Shown here piece after piece: positions 49,501 through 62,400 of a stretch of DNA of 64,000 nt (the first letter of the stretch is position 1; the number at the start of each line of letters is the position of its first letter). The stretch covers positions 1 through 64,000 of the forward strand of contig JALMLS010000326.1 of the NCBI GenBank assembly GCA_038496445.1. Reading direction: 5' to 3'. Both the position numbers and the translations under genes were made by a program. This DNA is from Trichosphaerium sp. ATCC 40318 (lineage: Eukaryota > Discosea > Flabellinia > Trichosidae). The notes under the pieces were generated by a model that was not told the origin of the DNA, ran no database searches, and worked only from the letters and a program-made list of their open reading frames with translations.

Positions 49501-50138
49501 TTGATTTGAGCTTTTACTACAACATTATGGCATCTTCATTCAAGCAATTACAAAGCGAAAACTTAAAGGAAGAGCACTTACAACAAATAACGAAGAATAT
49601 CTTATTCATATCATTGAGAGGGTACACTTCATGGCGTGGATTAGGCAAAAGGAAATTGCCTCCTCAACTGAGAAGCAAAGCTAAAACACCAATTCCTTTT
49701 GTTGCCTACGCCTTTGAATCATACTCATCTGTGGCATGCCAAGGTATTAATCAAATTAATGCATCTCTGATGTTCTATGCTGCAATGGCTTCTCAGATGG
49801 AAGAGGAGCATGTTAAACATTTTGTTGATACCATAGCAAACGCCATTTATCGCGTATATCAAGACAAGCAAGCGCCTAAAGAAATGAAGCAAACAGCTGG
49901 TCAAACAATGGAACTTATAAAATCTAAAGTCGGTGATACCGAGTTTGCTAGTGCATTGAATCGTGCAAAACGTGGATTGGAAGAAGGTATCGCCACAAAT
50001 CCAAAAATGAAGAAACTTCAAAAAGTAGCTGGGTTTGCGAAGAAGCGACCTCTTGAAGAATCAAAACGCGATTCAAATAGACCCAGCATACGTGTCAAAC
50101 GTAGGAAACTACAAAAGATGCTGCAGGATGAATTGTAA
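40548..50138 (+). CDS. UTP20: UTP20 homologue, SSU processome HEAT-repeat scaffold
   Basis: This is a very long multi-exon gene starting with a basic segment (MKRKSEDLANPQSKRLR) and ending with a basic nucleolar-type tail (FAKKRPLEESKR...RKLQKMLQ), stop at 50138. The N-terminal third has the UTP20 core: LIARLLGSFARDLQADFYPY, FTTITYIFKYLQAQLVEDFE, KWWLRQFVAESFSFLVRKLP. Helical repeats continue throughout. Near 43510-43720 there is an acidic Glu-rich then Lys-rich linker (EEAEEAEEA; KKPTKANEKKT). Total size (about 9.6 kb, probably 2600-2800 residues) fits the family. UTP20 is a scaffold needed for early 18S rRNA processing. About 25 introns, mostly 40-70 nt. No disruption was noticed. Confidence 0.85.
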
Positions 50139-50488
50139 TAAAATTTTTTATCATCCAGTAATTAATCAAACTGAGCAATCAAACTGAGCTGTCAAATAGG
50201 AACCAATAGCTACCACCACATTTTAGACCTTACCCATGCTTTTCCATCAAGAATACGAGAGGGACGTTGGTGTTAACAGTAAATTATACCTGTTAGAAAC
50301 AACATTAACCTTAAACTGTCATTGCTAACTATTTGATTGTTTTGAGAAGAATCTGCAACTGATAAGTACAGAAATGTAATTTAACGGACGTACGTTGGTA
50401 ATGTTTACGTGTTCATTCAAAGAACGTAACGTTTTGTGCCTTAATATTTGAAATCGCACTTAGCAAGCGTTTTCTCGCTTCTCCAAGC

Positions 50489-51662
50489 ATGGCAAACGAT
50501 TCTGAACATAGAAAAGACTCTGATAGCTTTCCTAAAGTTAAACTGGTGATTATTGGTGGTGGTGGTGTTGGTATACACAACATAAATTAATTTTAAGTGT
50601 AAATACGCTGTTCAATACAACAATTACCTTGAAAGTGCATTTTTGTACCAAACGTTAATTTAATATTTACCATAGGAAAAACTAGCCTGTTTTTTCGGTT
50701 AGGTGGTCGGAGTAAGTGGTTCTGGTGTTTTAATCGTTTTTTACATTTTTAGAGCACTTTCAAACGAAAAATGTTCCACGTGTTGCCGAAAATAAGTTGT
50801 ACGCACATGCTTGTTAAATGGTTTTTTGTCAGTTGGCAATACCAATCTATTGCAACTAACAGATTTAGTATACAACATGACATGTGCATTGGTTGTAAGA
50901 TCAAATTGGGTGCGTACATTGAGCGGTTTGGAGAGTACTCTTGTTTCAACGAACAAGTCAACCTTGTACTAATTTGATTCAGACCTATGGGATACTGCAA
51001 GAGGTGAAATGTTTGACAGATTTCGTGTTATTACCTACATAGGAGCGGTACGTATTTAAACTAGTGGTGTTAAAAAACGGCTTTTTAGATCATTACAATA
51101 TATGGCTTCTTTTAGTTTTTCTCTAGGATGTACTTCTACTATGCTTCAGTCTTGTTGATGAAGGAAGTGTTAATAATGATGTCAAATACAGGGTACTAGG
51201 CAACGGTTGCTATAATATAAACTGTGTATAGTTTTTAAAACAGTGTCAAACTGACTCTTTTTGTAAGTTTACTCCTGAAGCAGACCATAATTGTCCAAAT
51301 GTGCCTGTAATATTGGTTGGTACTAAAGTAGATATAAGAGATAAAACTCAAAAAGGAATGACTACAGAACAAGGAATTGAGCTGGCAATAGCAATCAATG
51401 TACAAGCTTATATTTTGGTTTTTTTTTGTTGCAGTTTCCGTCTTCTTATTTTTTTTAATAGGCACATAGCTATGTTGAAGTCAGTTCCTTATCAGGTAGT
51501 GGAGTAGAAGATGGTGAGGATTAAAAGTTGACATAGTATTTTTGAGTCTAATTGTGATATATAGTTATCAGGGAAGCTTCAATGGCTGGTTTAATGTTTA
51601 GTGGTGTCTACAGCGCTAAAAATCAACAACCTACAAATACACGTAGATGCAATGTTATGTAG
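50489..51662 (+). CDS. Atypical Rho-family GTPase with altered switch I and II
   Basis: Six or seven short exons. G1 is normal (KLVIIGGGG, spliced to VGKTSLFFRLGG). Switch I, normally YIPTVFENY in Rho proteins, reads NVPRVAENK, so the Mg-coordinating Thr (Rac Thr35) is Arg. G3, normally DTAGQE, reads DTARGE in LWDTARGEMFDRFR, so the Gly60 and Gln61 equivalents are Arg and Gly. G4 (GTKVD) and G5-like EVSSLSG are present, and NCPNVPVILVGTKVD is typical Rho. The Rho insert is short or absent. The C-terminus is basic and ends CNVM-stop (51660-51662), a CaaX box for prenylation. It should be membrane-bound and able to bind nucleotide, but with impaired hydrolysis and switching, like Rnd proteins. 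Splices around switch I (g/ga, a/ag, aa/a) keep frame. Confidence 0.75.
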
Positions 51663-51759
51663 AATATAAAAGGTGTACATCAATTTCATTATAACAACTC
51701 TTTGTATACTATCACAAAGTGCTGATCCTATTAAATTGAAATCAGGATTGAGCAACTAC

Positions 51760-52070
51760 ACTCACTTTTAACCACAAATCATGAGTTTCGTTGGTGTTCA
51801 TACTATTGATCTCAGTTGTGACAACAGTTTGATGAAGGCCTCAGATCACTGAAAGGCGTGCATTGACATTAGAGCATGTAGGTATAGGTATAGATAAAGG
51901 AAGGTGTCAAACCGATACAAATTTGTTAGAGACGATGCTGTACAATCACTTAGAGATATTGACCTGTGGATGTAACAATGTGACAGGTGTACCATGGTTT
52001 TGTTTTCTCGAAATGCTGGCGTGAAGAAGTGCATAGCTGACGCTGGGTAGTTTTCGAATTCTATATCCCG
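51760..52070 (+). pseudogene. Relic of a leucine-rich-repeat gene
   Basis: Short fragments in different frames resemble the amoeba-type LRR consensus (LKGVHTIDLS...TDEGL). They are FVGVHTIDLSC near 51790, DEGLRSLKGVH near 51835 and DDAVQSLRDIDLW near 51935. Stops and frame changes separate them, so no product can be made. A related relic lies at 54790-55110. Confidence 0.4.
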
Positions 52071-52164
52071 CTATGTACCTAGGAGTGGAAAAGTTGCGCT
52101 CACAGGACAATGAGATAAAGCAAAACAGTTTGGAAAACAATCTGTTTTTATTTGAAATATAAAC

Positions 52165-54420
52165 TTACAACTCTTCAACAAGAAATTCTCCATCACCGTC
52201 CTTGGTTTGAAAAGTACCAAGGTCCAGCTTTGCCAACTGTAACATACAGTCAGTGTCATTAGCTTGTACGCCAAGTTTAGTATCTATGCTGTCAGCTTGT
52301 TGTTCTCCCTCAAGGAAGCAAGAAGAGGAACAGGCAACGTTGTAAACGTTGATTTTTCCTTTAATCAGACCTCCCTCGAATGCAGTTGCTATCACTTTGA
52401 CGTCTAGTTCGGGATGCGATGAATATAGATCAATTCTGCCATCGTAGTTGTACTTGTATGCTTTGTAATTGAAGTAATAGACAGTGTTGTCAGCCCTGAA
52501 AGAAAACAATAATTTAGCAATTTTGAAAAAAGAAATGTGTGTGAGACGAACCCTGTGCGAAGATCAGGAACCGGCTTTGTTGACACGTAAAAAATCATAT
52601 CGCCAATAACTTCAACTTGCATACATACCCTTTGCGAGTTGGCATTGCACCCACCCAGCTTTTCATCAACAGTAATGTGCATTGTAAAAGCACCTCCTCT
52701 TTTAATCTCAACATTATCCATGTCGTAGGTCCCAATCTTGTCAACCGTATACGTTTGAACGTCCTTTAGGGGTACAGCGTCGACCTTTTGTCCGTTTATG
52801 CCTTCCAAGTTGGAATACTTTGCCTGGCCGCTCCCACAATATTGCCTTCTTTCTGTTCTCCATAAATCACCATTCCATTTCGCAAGGTTATAAAAGTGCA
52901 TCCACCCATTTTTGGAGCGCATATATGGATACGAAGCATAATCCACGCCAATCATATTCTGTACTAGATAATATAGAACAGTTTCAAAAGCTTGTGCCGA
53001 AGCTTTTCGTTCTGGAGACAATAATCCATAAAAGAGCCAGAATACAGCAGCGCTATTGGCATTGTTATTTGGTGACAAAGGGGTGTACTGTGTCTCCAGA
53101 GCAACCCAAAAAGGTACAAAGCAATATCTATTATTATAAGTGGGCTCTAGAGGACTCTCGGTAGGGTTTTCAAAAGCATAAGTCCACCTGTCCCCTTGTA
53201 CAAGGCCTAAACAGAAATAAGAGTCTGAGCTGGAAAAAAATAAGAAAAAGCCAAGCATCACGTACCGGTTACAGCAAGCGCTGCCCAAGCGGCTGAGCTT
53301 TCGATAAACATTTTTGCTTTGGTGAATTCATCTCCGTCTAAGTTGTCTGCACCAAAGTTGTATTGTACGTAGTGAAACAATTCGTGAGCCGTTGCTTCGC
53401 GAGCTTTCAAATCATTGCTCATACCCTCAGAATTCAATTTCATTGGGCCGTCGCTAGGCGAAGAACCCAGCAATTTTGGATCCATTGCATAAATGTTAAC
53501 TTGGCATTTGGAATTCTCATCGTTAAAAGGCATTTTACGTGCAGTGAACCACTCGGCATAAACATTCCAAGCTTCATCTAGATGTTGTGCTACCTTCTCC
53601 GCATATTCCGATGTAAATTGATCTTCTGGGGTACCACCAGTGCAGTTCTCGCACCAGTTGAGCATAAATCTGCTATATCCAAAAGTATCATGGTGGTTAA
53701 AGCAAGGAGGGTCACCTTGGGTGCAGTCATGTTCCGTTTCATTTTCTTTTTGTTTTCTGATGATTCCATAAAAAGGTCTTGTTTTTTTTCGTTTTCATTT
53801 TCTTGTTGATTGTCAGATCCTGGAAGGTCGTAGTTTACAATACCCCTATAAAAAGGAAACCCACATTCGCCAACCCTTTGTACCAGGTATTGACCAACCA
53901 GTTCCCAACCAGAGTCGGCTTCAGGGCATACAGAACTCGATGAGTAGTTTGAAGAAGTGCCATCCATTCCGGAGATGCCATGGTAGATACAACATGCACC
54001 TTTACCATAATGGGATCCATCAAGAGTCACGGTATTGGGAGGTTTCTCGTTGTACGGTTGTACGCCTCCTTTCATTTTTTGGTAGTAGCAATCTTTGTTA
54101 CAATCCTTTGCACCCCACCCCGTAACAGTGTAGTCATCAGGGAACGGAACGGTAATGGTTTGCCTGCCGGCGTACGGTGTCGTGGAGATGTAACAGATGC
54201 GGTTACCGGAAACTAGACCTGGATTTGGGATGATATATGCCCAGACGCAGTTTTTAAAGTAGACAGGCTGTATTAGTGTTAGTACTCGGGTTTTTTTGTG
54301 TTCGAGTTTTTGACAGTTGCGTACGTCTGCTTTTGCTTCTGATTCTAGTTTTGTTTCGGCAAGTGTTAAGGGAGCGTAGAGTAATATGCAAAACAGCAAG
54401 CATTGTAGAGAAGCTGACAT
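52165..54420 (-). CDS. Secreted zinc metalloprotease-like protein (HExxH)
   Basis: The start at 54418-54420 gives a signal peptide (MSASLQCLLFCILLYAPLTL-A). It is followed by a Cys-rich N-terminal domain with CNKDCYY, GACCIYHG and GECGFPF, then a charged linker. The catalytic exon (53665-53275) carries AREATAHELFHYVQYNFG, an HExxH zinc site. About 25 residues on, FIESSAAWAAL has a Glu that could be the third ligand, as in gluzincin-type families. The remaining exons give WMHFYNLAKWNGD and beta-rich C-terminal domains with paired Cys, ending DGEFLVEEL-stop at 52165-52167. An extracellular or phagosomal protease is the likely role. The exact peptidase family is not assigned; M30-like or DUF6055-like enzymes are candidates. 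Confidence 0.65.
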
Positions 54421-54789
54421 GGTGCTTGCTTTGTTGGTTTTTAGTTTTTTGATTTTAAAAGTCAGGAGGTACTGAAACGTTTTTTCGATGAAATTTTGAT
54501 ACCAAGATTTCGTTTGGTCTGAAACGACTTTTTTCATAGAAATGTACAATTGTAATTTGAAATGTTATTTCTACGAAAAAGGTTATGCCGATTGTTGTTT
54601 GTAATCTAAAAGTCAAAACTGCGGCCAAACTATAATAAGGGCGAAAAATAAATAAAAATTGCAAGTACGTGGAAGACTATTTTCAGTGAAACTTATTTAA
54701 ATAACAACACAGAAACAAGGTGAACAGCTTTTTATGCGAAATCAAATCACAGCAAAAACGTAGTGGTGATCCTTGAGCATTAGTGAGAC

Positions 54790-55110
54790 TTCAGTTTCAG
54801 ATGTCGTTGTGAAGATGTTGAAAGGTGTTTCATCTTACTGTTGCCCAAATGTGACAGCTTCAGGGATTAATTGAAATCTATATATTGTACAAGCATTGGT
54901 GGCGATTCAGTTACTGTTCAAAGCGTTAGAAAATGTTCGTGATATTAGAAAAAGTATAGATTGTAAATGTTATAGATGAAGGCATAGAAGCACTCAAACA
55001 TAAAAATCTTGACAGCGTTACCCCTTTTTTATTGTGATAATGTGACAGATGCTGTATCCAATCGCTGAGAGATGCCTCCGTGGAAGTTTATGTATAAACA
55101 TTATATATGC
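54790..55110 (+). pseudogene. Second relic of a leucine-rich-repeat gene
   Basis: Fragments such as SVSDVVVKMLKGV near 54800, IDEGIEALKHKNLD near 54975 and DNVTDAV near 55040 follow the same LRR pattern as the relic at 51760-52070. The DNA near 55050 (GATGCTGTATCCAATCGCTG) lines up with that near 51935. Frames are broken repeatedly. Confidence 0.35.
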
Positions 55111-55294
55111 TTTATATCATCTCCATGGAAGAAGCATTCAGGTTGTCAAGGTAAACGTACAGAAATCAGGTTTGCTTTTAATTCTGCTGTTACATCTGCA
55201 ACATAGCTCACCAATAAAAATTTTCCAACCCAAAACAATTTTTGTTTGTATCCAAGTAAGTACCCAGTCAACGGCTCGGACAGCCTCATCTGTA

Positions 55295-56300
55295 CTAATG
55301 ATCCTCCAATGCACTTAACAATAGTAATTCTTGCGCTTCTACGTTTTCAGTGAGGATGTAGAGCATATTATTGTCGTCAACTGCCATTGCCTTTATCTTT
55401 CCAATGTTTTCCTCAGTAGTTGCTTCTAGCGGTGTAATGCATTTGTCTTTAAGCAGAAACACCTTTACTGGTTTACCACGTGTGACATACAAACCATTAT
55501 AGTATCGAGACGAAGCATAAACGGAATAGTGAATTAGATTAGGGATCTTACTAAGCACTGTATGTTTGTCTTCATTTCCAATCTTTACAATTTCTCGTGA
55601 ACTGATTGAAATCACCTCTTCACTGTCCTTATCTAAACAAATGCCTTTACATCCTAATATAGGTTAATTGTATTCAAGCGTTACAAACAAATACACGTAC
55701 TAAAACAGCGTTTCATTATTGGCTGTTTGGTGTTGGGCATCAGTTCCAAAACCTTTCGTGTACCACTTGTAGCTATCATCTTTTTAGATTTGGGTGCATA
55801 CATTAAATATTGTAAAGTCGCTCTGTCTTTGAACAATCCATATCCCTCAGCAGGCTTTATTTCACCTGTATCCATGTCTAGTTCGTAGGCGCCAGTACCT
55901 TTAATAATGACATATACCTAAAATAAACTGTGAAAAAAAAGACAAGATAACTTGCACGTGATTTAAAAAATTTCGTATTGGTAATTCCCTTACTTTATCT
56001 GATGGCCCAGCACATGCTGCAGTAACGAATGATGTAGCATATTCTGTTTTCGGTGTATTTGGATGAACGTGTGGATGTTTAATGATATAACGCGTTGGGC
56101 ATACGTAACTGACAACCTTTGCGTTGTTAGCAGAAGGGATAGATGATAATCCACCTAAAACGTACCTTGCCTATCGGAGTCGCGTATGCTACGTCTTTGG
56201 TAGCGTAACAGCTAATTCTAAACGCTTTGATCGCTTGTTCATCCAAACTTAGCGCTATCGCGACTAGAAGCTCATTTGGTAATAACAGCAATGTACACAT
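55295..56300 (-). CDS. F-box-like protein with propeller-like C-terminal repeats
   Basis: The start at 56298-56300 reads MCTLLLLPNELLVAIALSLD, then EQAIKAFRISC. The LPNELL...L motif and helix spacing are those of an F-box, the Skp1-binding part of SCF ubiquitin ligases. The following exons are beta-rich with short repeated units: YVIIKGTGAYELDMDTGEI, YLMYAPKSKKMIATSG, ICLDKDSEEVISISS, VDDNNMLYILTENV. These resemble the strands of a small NHL/WD-type propeller. The stop is at 55295-55297. At about 280 residues it is short for this architecture, so the propeller may be incomplete. Four or five exons with short introns. Confidence 0.5.
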
Positions 56301-56607
56301 TACACAGCTGATGGATTAAAGGTAAGCAAGTGGCGGTTTATGATGGCGGGTTTGTTTTAACTTTATTGACTCAATTTACCGCCAATTTTCGTTCTAACAC
56401 GTGTTGGCCTTGATTTTTTTTGCCTTTAATGCTACTTGGTAAATTCTTATGCGGAGTGCAATAACCTCTGCATAGCTTGCGCGATTTTGTGTATTCTAGC
56501 TAGCACTATGTCTCCATTCAAAGGCACATGAGGCTCAAGTACTGTGAAGCAAACTGGTCACACCACGACAAACGAGATGTGTCTTCCAGATAATGATAAC
56601 CTTTAAC

Positions 56608-57641
56608 TTATAACGTTGAACGTAGACCTAGCACATGTACGTAGCCACCTGGTAGTATTTTAAAACACTTTGTAGGAATAAAAAATGTATACCTTTGCCT
56701 AGATAGTTTTTTATACCAGGTACTAAACTTGGTCCAATCCCACTCGAACGATGGATTGTGCACAGCGAGCACTTGAGGCCATAGTTTAATAAAACCATAT
56801 CCAGCTCTTGACGATAGCTGCTCAATTGATACACGATACCTATTAATACATTTTTGTTAGTTATTGCATCACTCAATGGAGGCTCCAAAATATTGTACCA
56901 ATCTTCATGGCTTTTTATACTGTGACTATCTTCTAGCTCCTTTAAAAAAGCAAATTGACGGGTTTTGTCCTTCCAGTAGTTCCTTGGTGCAAACCTAGAT
57001 TGCCAATCAGCTTCAACGTCGACTAGTATTCTAAATGAAATGTGTACTTGAAACTCAATGCGTTCCAGTTGTGATTTGGGTACAACGTAGAAAGGCACGA
57101 AGATAGTGAGCTGTTATAGTAATTCCTTAAAGTGTGGGGTTAAAACTAGAGAGATTGAAGACAAAAACCATACTTTAGGATGGCACGTGCGCCACAGTCT
57201 ATAACGTCTTGGTTTACTACCTTGTACCAGTCGTCAAGTACCTTCACTTGGAGTCCTTCTGCTACTACGTTCAGTTTAGCTGTCTGGTGATGAGTGGCTT
57301 GCCACTGTCGATGACCTGCTCGGCTAAGACATCCATTAGCACGACTTTAAAATAGCGTTGTAGTGCCTGAAACTGTAGCGATTCCATGGATATTGTGGAT
57401 ACGCTGCTTCAAGCCATTTTGATAAGGAACCGTCGTAGTGGTATCTATTTACAAGCTTAGTTTTACTATTAAAGGTAGTAAGTCACCTCAACAGCCTCAA
57501 TGTAGTCGACACGTTCGCAATTGCGGGTTCTTGGACGTCATACCATTCATCCAAGCTCTTAATGCGCATTTTCTGCCCTAAAGCTTCTAATGCCGTTTTA
57601 CCCACCACATAATGGCGAATGGAACACTTTAGGTGCAGCAT
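56608..57641 (-). CDS. DWY-module protein related to the nuclease gene, lacking the nuclease
   Basis: The start at 57639-57641 reads MLHLKCSIRHYVVGKTALEA with IKSLDEWYDV, then module cores VLDDWYKVVNQDVIDCGARA and RNYWKDKTRQFAFL with SHEDWYNI. The last module, RYRVSIEQLSSRAGYGF then KLWPQVLAVHNPSFEWDW, aligns residue by residue in pattern with RYRVSLEQIAQHGGHG and FWPSVLALIEPKHEWRW of the gene at 19152-21311. After that point the nuclease gene continues into its endonuclease domain, but here the frame ends about 50 residues later at 56608-56610. It is either a stand-alone module protein or a truncated relative. The joins of the first two modules (57470-57250) are less certain. Confidence 0.55.
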
Positions 57642-57807
57642 AGTTTGAAATTAGCTCAATTTTGCGTGTCGGGCGTATTTTTATACTGTAACATGCGGCT
57701 ACATGGCCACAACTGTTGGCATTGTGTTACTTAGGCTAGTACATAATTTGGTTGACTTTGACGCACAAAATTGGGATACTTCTGTTTTATTATTATATGA
57801 CCATGGA

Positions 57808-59235
<1,428 letters not shown>

Positions 59236-59424
59236 TTTATTACTAACCACCTGTTACAAGCGTCGTTGTTGGTGCTAGGATGCCTGTCAGAGAATTGAAA
59301 AAAGTTGACGTTTGTGGAAGCTTCAACACTTAAGAACTAGTTTATGTCCCAATTCACCATTGAAAGAGCAGTTCGTAAAGTGTCGTAAACAAAAACTGAC
59401 TAATTTCAGGTCAAGAGAAGGAAA

Positions 59425-62400
59425 ATGGCATCTAAAAGCTCTTCTATGATTGGGTTTGGGTCGTACTTTGGTGTAGGCGGCGATGAAAACGTTTTTGCGC
59501 CTAAAATCCTGAAAAAGCTTCAAAATGTAACTCCAGCTCAGTTTTCGTGCGGTTCTAGGCATACTTGCGTCGTAACAGGTGAATACACGAATTTCATTTT
59601 AAAAAACTTACGAATTCCTCAGAGGATGGACAAACGTACAGTTGGGGATCAAATGAGCATAACCAGGCATTTTAAAACAATTTTCTTTTTTAAACGGACT
59701 AATGTAACTGATTATCACTAGACAGGACGCTATCAACGCCTCATGTCTCCACAGGCACGTTAAAGTATAGTGGACGTTGTAAAACAACATATTAAAGCCG
59801 TGGAGCTAAAATCGATCCTTGCTAGTCCACGCCCGCCGCTTTCTCCGCAATAACACCTCTAACATTTTTGCTAGCGTATTCCTGCTTTGGAGTCGTTGCT
59901 GGTAACTCAAGTTTCTTGTGGAGACGCTCACACATTGATTCTGCTTGGTACGTTTCACGTATTTTTTTTACCGCTATTTACGAAATCACGTGCCTATACT
60001 TACGAAACTGAAGCCTCTGGTCGCGTCTTGTCATTCGGAAAAAATCATAGAGGCCAAGTAAGTGCTAAAAGTACATTTTCAAAACCACGTGACCGAAGTG
60101 ACATTACAATTTTGGAAGATTAATGGATTCTCATATATTTTTTTTTAAGCTAGGCCACGGTGATTTAGAAGCCAGAGAAAAACCGAAGGTTATAAAGGAA
60201 TTTGACACGCATCGCATAAAGAAAATAGCTGCAGGTGCCAACCACTCGCTAGCCTTAGATCGTAAGTACCTTGTTGAAGTATTATGTCATTTTCTCACTT
60301 ATACTGTAGGTGTTGGCTGCGTTTTCGTTTTTGGTACGTTTCTCAAGGTTGTAACATTACGCTCATCTAAACCAACCTTAAGGAGATGGAAGCAAGGGTC
60401 AGCTTGGCAAAGGGTAACAATAAATTTGGTCTAGATTTACAATTAATATTGTAAATAGTGATAAAGGAGTCAGGAGATGGCCTACAGCAGTTGAAGGTCT
60501 ACTTATATTACCAGTAGTAGACATGCAAGCTGGTGAATCACACACAATAGTCCGCACAGGTGAGGAATTATACAGCTACTTGAAGTCATTAACTGTGTAT
60601 AGTATCCGGTAACTTGTATGGCTTTGGAAGCAACGAGGTACTTCAAATTAAGGATGTCTTAGTTAACACTTTGAACAGTTCGGACAGCTTGGATTTGGAG
60701 ATACTGCCAATCGATTGGAGCCAACTTATATATCTGCTTTTAAAGGAATGCCAATAAAAAGCTTCGCTTGTGGTGCTCACCACACTGCCGTTGTTACGGG
60801 TAATATTATGTTCCAAATTCAATTTAGTACTGACATTGCGTTGTAGCTAGTGGTGATGTTTACACTGTCGGTGCAGGAACTTTTGGTCAATGTGGAACAA
60901 AGAAACTTGAACACCTACGATTTCCCACTCGTGTCTCCGGGCTTAAAAGAGCAACACGCGTTGCATGTGGTAGACGTCACACTATAGTAATCACAAAAGA
61001 TACCGATGAAGCAGGTAACTACTTTCGGCTTTACATTCTTAGTTTTTGCTTATCTTTTATGAAGGATTACCAATGTCTAAAGTCTATACTTTTGGTTGTG
61101 GATCTTCTGGACAGGTAAGAGGATATTAGCTAATGTAATCTCACTTTGTTTTAGTTAGGCATTGGCAGGAGTCTCTCCAAAAACCCAGAGGTACTTGATT
61201 TGGATGAACCAACAAAACCAAGCTAACCTATACTAGCCTACAGAACTTGAAGGAATGAGGAGTAATACAGATTACCTACCTGTTTGTGGAGGAGAATTTA
61301 CTCTAGTTTTAAGCTCAGGTAATTACTTGATGGTTCTTAAGTATGTTGGTGCAACTCTTATTAATGCTTGGTACTAGACCATGTAATACAAGAACAACCA
61401 TTCCCTATAGCTCATTTAACTTTACCTTTGATCCAAGAGCTCGTTGCAGACTATAAAAATAACAATGTACGCCAACTCAATATCTATTTTAAAGTGTTCC
61501 TTTGTGCTTATTATTGTTGAAACAGGGTACAGGCACAAGTAACCTGGAGAGGACGTTAGATCTTGTTTTTTCCCATCCAAATACCCTCAATAGTAGTTTT
61601 ATTACTAAAGACAGTGCAACTACAAAAGGTACATCAATTTGATGGATTGTTTAAACTCGCAGCGCTAATTTTGTTAAAAAAAGTGTCAATCTCCGATGTG
61701 CGCAGTAGTTTCATACAGATACTTAATGTGCAGTCAAGCACAGGCATTGTTAATGTTATAAACAATGCAATCTCAAAGTGCCTAAACAATCTGCCTGGTA
61801 GGAAGATTAGGAGCGCAGAACAGCTCCGTATGTATTTGATAATTCTTGAGGTAATTATAGCGTTAAACACTTGCTTTGTAATTTACTTGATAGTACCCTA
61901 TGCTCTTGGAGCCAAGCAGGCATAATCTGACAGTACTAACAAAACTTGTACGATCGCTAATGAATATGCCACAATCAGTCAAAACTGTGTTGCACACGTC
62001 ATGGAAAAAGTAAGTGGAAGTGGAAGCTATCTTTTTGCTTTAACTATTTTGTTAGCATGACATCTGAATACTTTATTCGGCTTGTATATATATTTACCAG
62101 ATTTTTATCGTTGCTATTATCTATGAACATTGATGAGCCTGTCGTATCTACAACTTACATCCTTCAAGACTTGTGTACGTTTGCCCCATTGAAACTTTTC
62201 TATTTTTGTGTTAACTTTTTTTCCAATTTAGATAATATTAACGAAGAGATGCATATTGTGCCTTACTACAAGTTCTATTGCATATCAATAGGTATACATT
62301 ATTACAGCTGTAACTACTTCTCTAACGTTATGATAAAGACGCAGTTCTAAAGGACAAGGAGAGTATGGCAAAGGAATATAACCGCTGGCGAGGGTACATA

